Shown here: positions 6,847 through 8,784 of the stretch, one piece after another
How positions within the stretch are numbered: the stretch's first letter is position 1
How the letters are laid out: every line of letters starts with the position of its first letter
From: an uncultured Bacteroidales bacterium
GTDB lineage: Bacteria > Bacteroidota > Bacteroidia > Bacteroidales > Bacteroidaceae
Reading direction: 5' to 3'
Assembly (NCBI GenBank): GCA_937901185.1
Contig: CALCHR010000123.1
Coordinates: 1 to 8,784 of the forward strand
Length of the DNA stretch: 8,784 nucleotides
Translations under genes and position numbers: made by a program
The notes under the pieces: model-generated
Told to the model about the DNA's origin: nothing
Database searches by the model: none
The model's input: only the letters and a program-made list of their open reading frames with translations

Positions 6847-8697
6847 ATGCAGCAGCGTCTTTTGTTTCTCCTCCGTTTGCTGGGAGCCTTTCTGCTTCTG
6901 TTTTTCTTAGCCAAGGTCGCATTTTTCTGGTTCAACGGCATCGAGAGCCACCAAACCACATGGAGCGACTTGCTCTCTGTCTTGTGGCACGGCTTTCCGC
7001 TGGACCTTTCCACCGCCGGCTACTTTTTAGCACTGCCTTGGCTCTTCGTTCTTCTCTCTATCTGGGTGCGCATCCCCGTTCCCGCCACCTACTTCCGCAT
7101 CTATGCCCTCTGCATAGCCCTTCTGTTCAGCCTCATCTTCGTAGCCGACACTTGTCTCTACGCTTTCTGGGATTTTAAGCTCGATGGAACGGTGTTCAAT
7201 TACCTTGACAACCCGCAGGGAGCTGCTCAGAGCATCACCTCCGGCTATATCGTCGGAGTGATTTTGGCCTTTCTCTTGGGCGCAGCATTGTGCTACCTCG
7301 TGCTTTGGCTCGCCGGCTGTTCGCTTAGCAAGGAGGCGCTCCCCTCGGTGGGCGAAGTGGGTAAGAAACTCAAGGGCAGCTTGCTCCTGCTGCTCATTGG
7401 CGGTCTGCTTTTCCTCTTCATCCGCGGCGGCGTGGGTCGTTCCACGGCCAATGTGGGTATGGTCTACTACAGCAACAACCAATACTTGAACCACTCGGCT
7501 GTGAACCCCGTCTTCTCTATTTTCTACTCTCTGCAGAAGACGGCCGACTATTCTGAAAAATACAATTTCTTCAAGGAGGGCAATCGCCGTGAACTCTTTG
7601 AAAGCCTGCAATATAACGGCAGCAGCACATCTATCGACACCCTGCTCACCTGCCAGCGCCCCAACGTGCTCATCATCCTCATGGAGGGCTGTGGCGCTGC
7701 CTTTTTGGAGTCGCTCGGCGGACAGAAAGGCGTGACGCCACGTCTGGACAGCCTGGCGCGTGAAGGCGTATTGTTCAGCCGCTGCTATGCCAACTCTTTC
7801 CGCACCGACCGCGGCACTGTGAGTGCGCTGAGCGGCTATCCGGCCTTCCCCGATCTGAGTGTGATGAAGCTGCCGGCCAAGTCGCGCACACTGCCGGCCA
7901 TTGCCGGCGAACTGCAGCGCGCCGGCTACTCCACCGAGTTTCTTTACGGTGGCGACAAGCATTTCACCAACATGAACTCTTACCTGATGGCCACCGGCTA
8001 CAAGCATACGTTTGGCGATACCGACTTCGATCCTGAAGTGCGCCGCACCCACGCTTGGGGAGTGACGGACCATATAGCCTTCGAGCGCCTGCTGGAAATG
8101 GTAAAGGCTTATCCCACAGACCGCCCTTGGCACACGGCTTTCCTGACGCTCTCCAGCCACGAACCATGGCAGGTGCCCTACGACCGCATAGCCTCCGACG
8201 AGCGCGCCAATGCGATGGCCTATCTCGACGACTGCATCGGGCGCTTCACCGACAGCCTGCGCACCACTCCCCTTTGGGACAACACGCTCATCGTCCTCCT
8301 GCCCGACCACTCTATCAAGTATCCCGAAACCTTGACCGAGGCCGATCCTCTGCGCCACCACATCCCGATGATATGGACCGGCGGAGCGGTGAAAGCGCCG
8401 CGCGTCATCGACCACATCTGCAACCAGAGCGACCTGGCAGCCACGCTGCTCGGACAAATGGGGCTGCCGCACGAGCACTTTACCTTTAGTCGCGACGTGA
8501 CGAGCGCCACCTACACCTATCCCTGCGCCACCTACACATGGAGCGGCGGTTTGGCGTTTATCGACTCTACGGGCCACAGCGTGATAGACCTCACCTCCGG
8601 ACGCACGCTGGCCGACCATCCGCAACCCTCCCTCTTGCGAGCTAAGCGAGCCAAGGCTTTTCTCCAAACTTGCTATGACGATTTAGGCAGCAGATAG
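6847..8697 (+). CDS. LtaS-like membrane phosphotransferase (sulfatase fold)
   Basis: This 616-residue inner-membrane protein of the alkaline phosphatase/sulfatase superfamily has the lipoteichoic acid synthase-like layout: five probable N-terminal helices (about 6-28, 56-74, 83-104, 134-156, 177-193), then an extracytoplasmic catalytic domain (about 272-550). Expected metal and catalytic residues are present by motif comparison with S. aureus LtaS (E255, T300, H416, D475, H476): E280 in LIILMEGCG, nucleophile T320 in SFRTDRGT, H438 in TLSSHEPW, and D487-H488 in LLPDHS. Threonine instead of cysteine or serine in a CxPxR motif argues against a true sulfatase. Family members move phosphoglycerol or phosphoethanolamine from phospholipids to glycans. 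A diderm host has no classical lipoteichoic acid, so the acceptor is unknown. The exporter's stop (6835-6837) is in frame, so ATG 6847 is the only ATG choice. Tandem stops TAG TAG end the gene. Confidence 0.88.
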   Translation: MQQRLLFLLRLLGAFLLLFFLAKVAFFWFNGIESHQTTWSDLLSVLWHGFPLDLSTAGYFLALPWLFVLLSIWVRIPVPATYFRIYALCIALLFSLIFVADTCLYAFWDFKLDGTVFNYLDNPQGAAQSITSGYIVGVILAFLLGAALCYLVLWLAGCSLSKEALPSVGEVGKKLKGSLLLLLIGGLLFLFIRGGVGRSTANVGMVYYSNNQYLNHSAVNPVFSIFYSLQKTADYSEKYNFFKEGNRRELFESLQYNGSSTSIDTLLTCQRPNVLIILMEGCGAAFLESLGGQKGVTPRLDSLAREGVLFSRCYANSFRTDRGTVSALSGYPAFPDLSVMKLPAKSRTLPAIAGELQRAGYSTEFLYGGDKHFTNMNSYLMATGYKHTFGDTDFDPEVRRTHAWGVTDHIAFERLLEMVKAYPTDRPWHTAFLTLSSHEPWQVPYDRIASDERANAMAYLDDCIGRFTDSLRTTPLWDNTLIVLLPDHSIKYPETLTEADPLRHHIPMIWTGGAVKAPRVIDHICNQSDLAATLLGQMGLPHEHFTFSRDVTSATYTYPCATYTWSGGLAFIDSTGHSVIDLTSGRTLADHPQPSLLRAKRAKAFLQTCYDDLGSR

Positions 8698-8708
8698 TAG
8701 GGCCATTT

Positions 8709-8784
8709 CTTAGTAGTGTTCTAGAAAATCTTAGTAAACTTCTAGTTTTTCCTAGTAAACTCCGAGTTTTTCCTAGAAGTTTAC
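8709..8784. repeat. 21-base tandem repeat array, truncated by window end
   Basis: Three consecutive 21-base units occupy 8709-8729, 8730-8750 and 8751-8771, and a fourth starts at 8772 and runs off the window. Units 2 and 3 match at 18 of 21 positions; units 1 and 2 share CTTAGTA and TTCTAG at the same offsets. Each unit has two half-units that begin with a YYTAG-like block: 8709, 8720, 8730, 8741, 8751, 8762 (CCGAG variant) and 8772. Steps alternate 11 and 10 bases, close to one DNA helical turn. The array begins 11 bases after the last gene's stop. It carries no open frame and no CRISPR-type spacers. Confidence 0.75.
8734..8784. repeat. Perfect 12-base inverted repeat within the array
   Basis: GTAAACTTCTAG (8734-8745) and CTAGAAGTTTAC (8773-8784) are exact reverse complements separated by 27 bases. 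Between them lies a smaller palindrome, AAACTC-C-GAGTTT (8757-8769), followed by two further T. In RNA this could fold as a stem with an inner hairpin and act as a terminator for the argS-to-LtaS-like transcript. However, no T-tract is visible after the outer stem because the window ends there. Confidence 0.6.

Noticed and set aside
7027..8667. 546-codon open frame on the minus strand opposite the LtaS-like gene
   Set aside because: The + strand encodes an intact LtaS-like protein with all catalytic residues. The antisense product has no recognisable motif and is a by-product of codon bias.
6847..8697. True sulfatase
   Set aside because: There is no C/S-x-P-x-R sulfatase signature; the nucleophile position is threonine (T320) and the five-helix N-terminus matches LtaS-like phosphotransferases.
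8709..8784. CRISPR array
   Set aside because: The units are contiguous at 21 bases with no unique spacers between them, and no cas gene is in view.

Overview
The window looks like a chromosomal segment from a Bacteroidales bacterium, probably from the Prevotellaceae/Bacteroidaceae range. Three things point there. The best promoter-like sites fit the Bacteroidota -7 consensus TAnnTTTG (247-254 and 2413-2420). Starts are preceded by A-rich leaders rather than strong Shine-Dalgarno sequences. The encoded proteins are of the type common in that order. Genus cannot be fixed from this sequence alone. All six confident genes lie on the + strand, and coding DNA fills about 95% of 351-8697.

Layout: 1-350 has no supported gene; it holds several short hairpins, one with a GAAA tetraloop, and a likely promoter. 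351-2378 is a two-gene acyl-phosphate module: phosphate butyryltransferase (ptb) and butyrate kinase (buk, GTG start). Together they turn butyryl-CoA or branched acyl-CoA into free acid plus ATP. A 90-base gap with a promoter-like site leads to a second tight gene string: arginyl-tRNA synthetase (argS, 2469-4286), a two-domain RNase HI with an N-terminal hybrid-binding domain (4312-4983), an MsbA-type ABC exporter (5002-6837), and a five-TM LtaS-like phosphotransferase/sulfatase-fold protein (6847-8697). Gaps in this string are 25, 18 and 9 bases, so co-transcription is likely.

How they fit together: ptb-buk is fermentative energy metabolism. argS and the RNase H gene are housekeeping. The last two genes are envelope functions: a lipid-flippase-type exporter followed directly by an enzyme whose family transfers phosphoglycerol or phosphoethanolamine from membrane lipids to extracytoplasmic acceptors. 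A shared lipid or glycan modification role is plausible but inferred.

The strongest unexplained signal is at the right edge (about 8709-8784): an AT-rich tandem array of 21-base units, each made of two YYTAG-like half-units, giving blocks spaced 10-11 bases apart. It includes a perfect 12-base inverted repeat and runs off the window. I see no CRISPR, tRNA, rRNA, insertion sequence or phage gene, and no convincing new multi-gene system.
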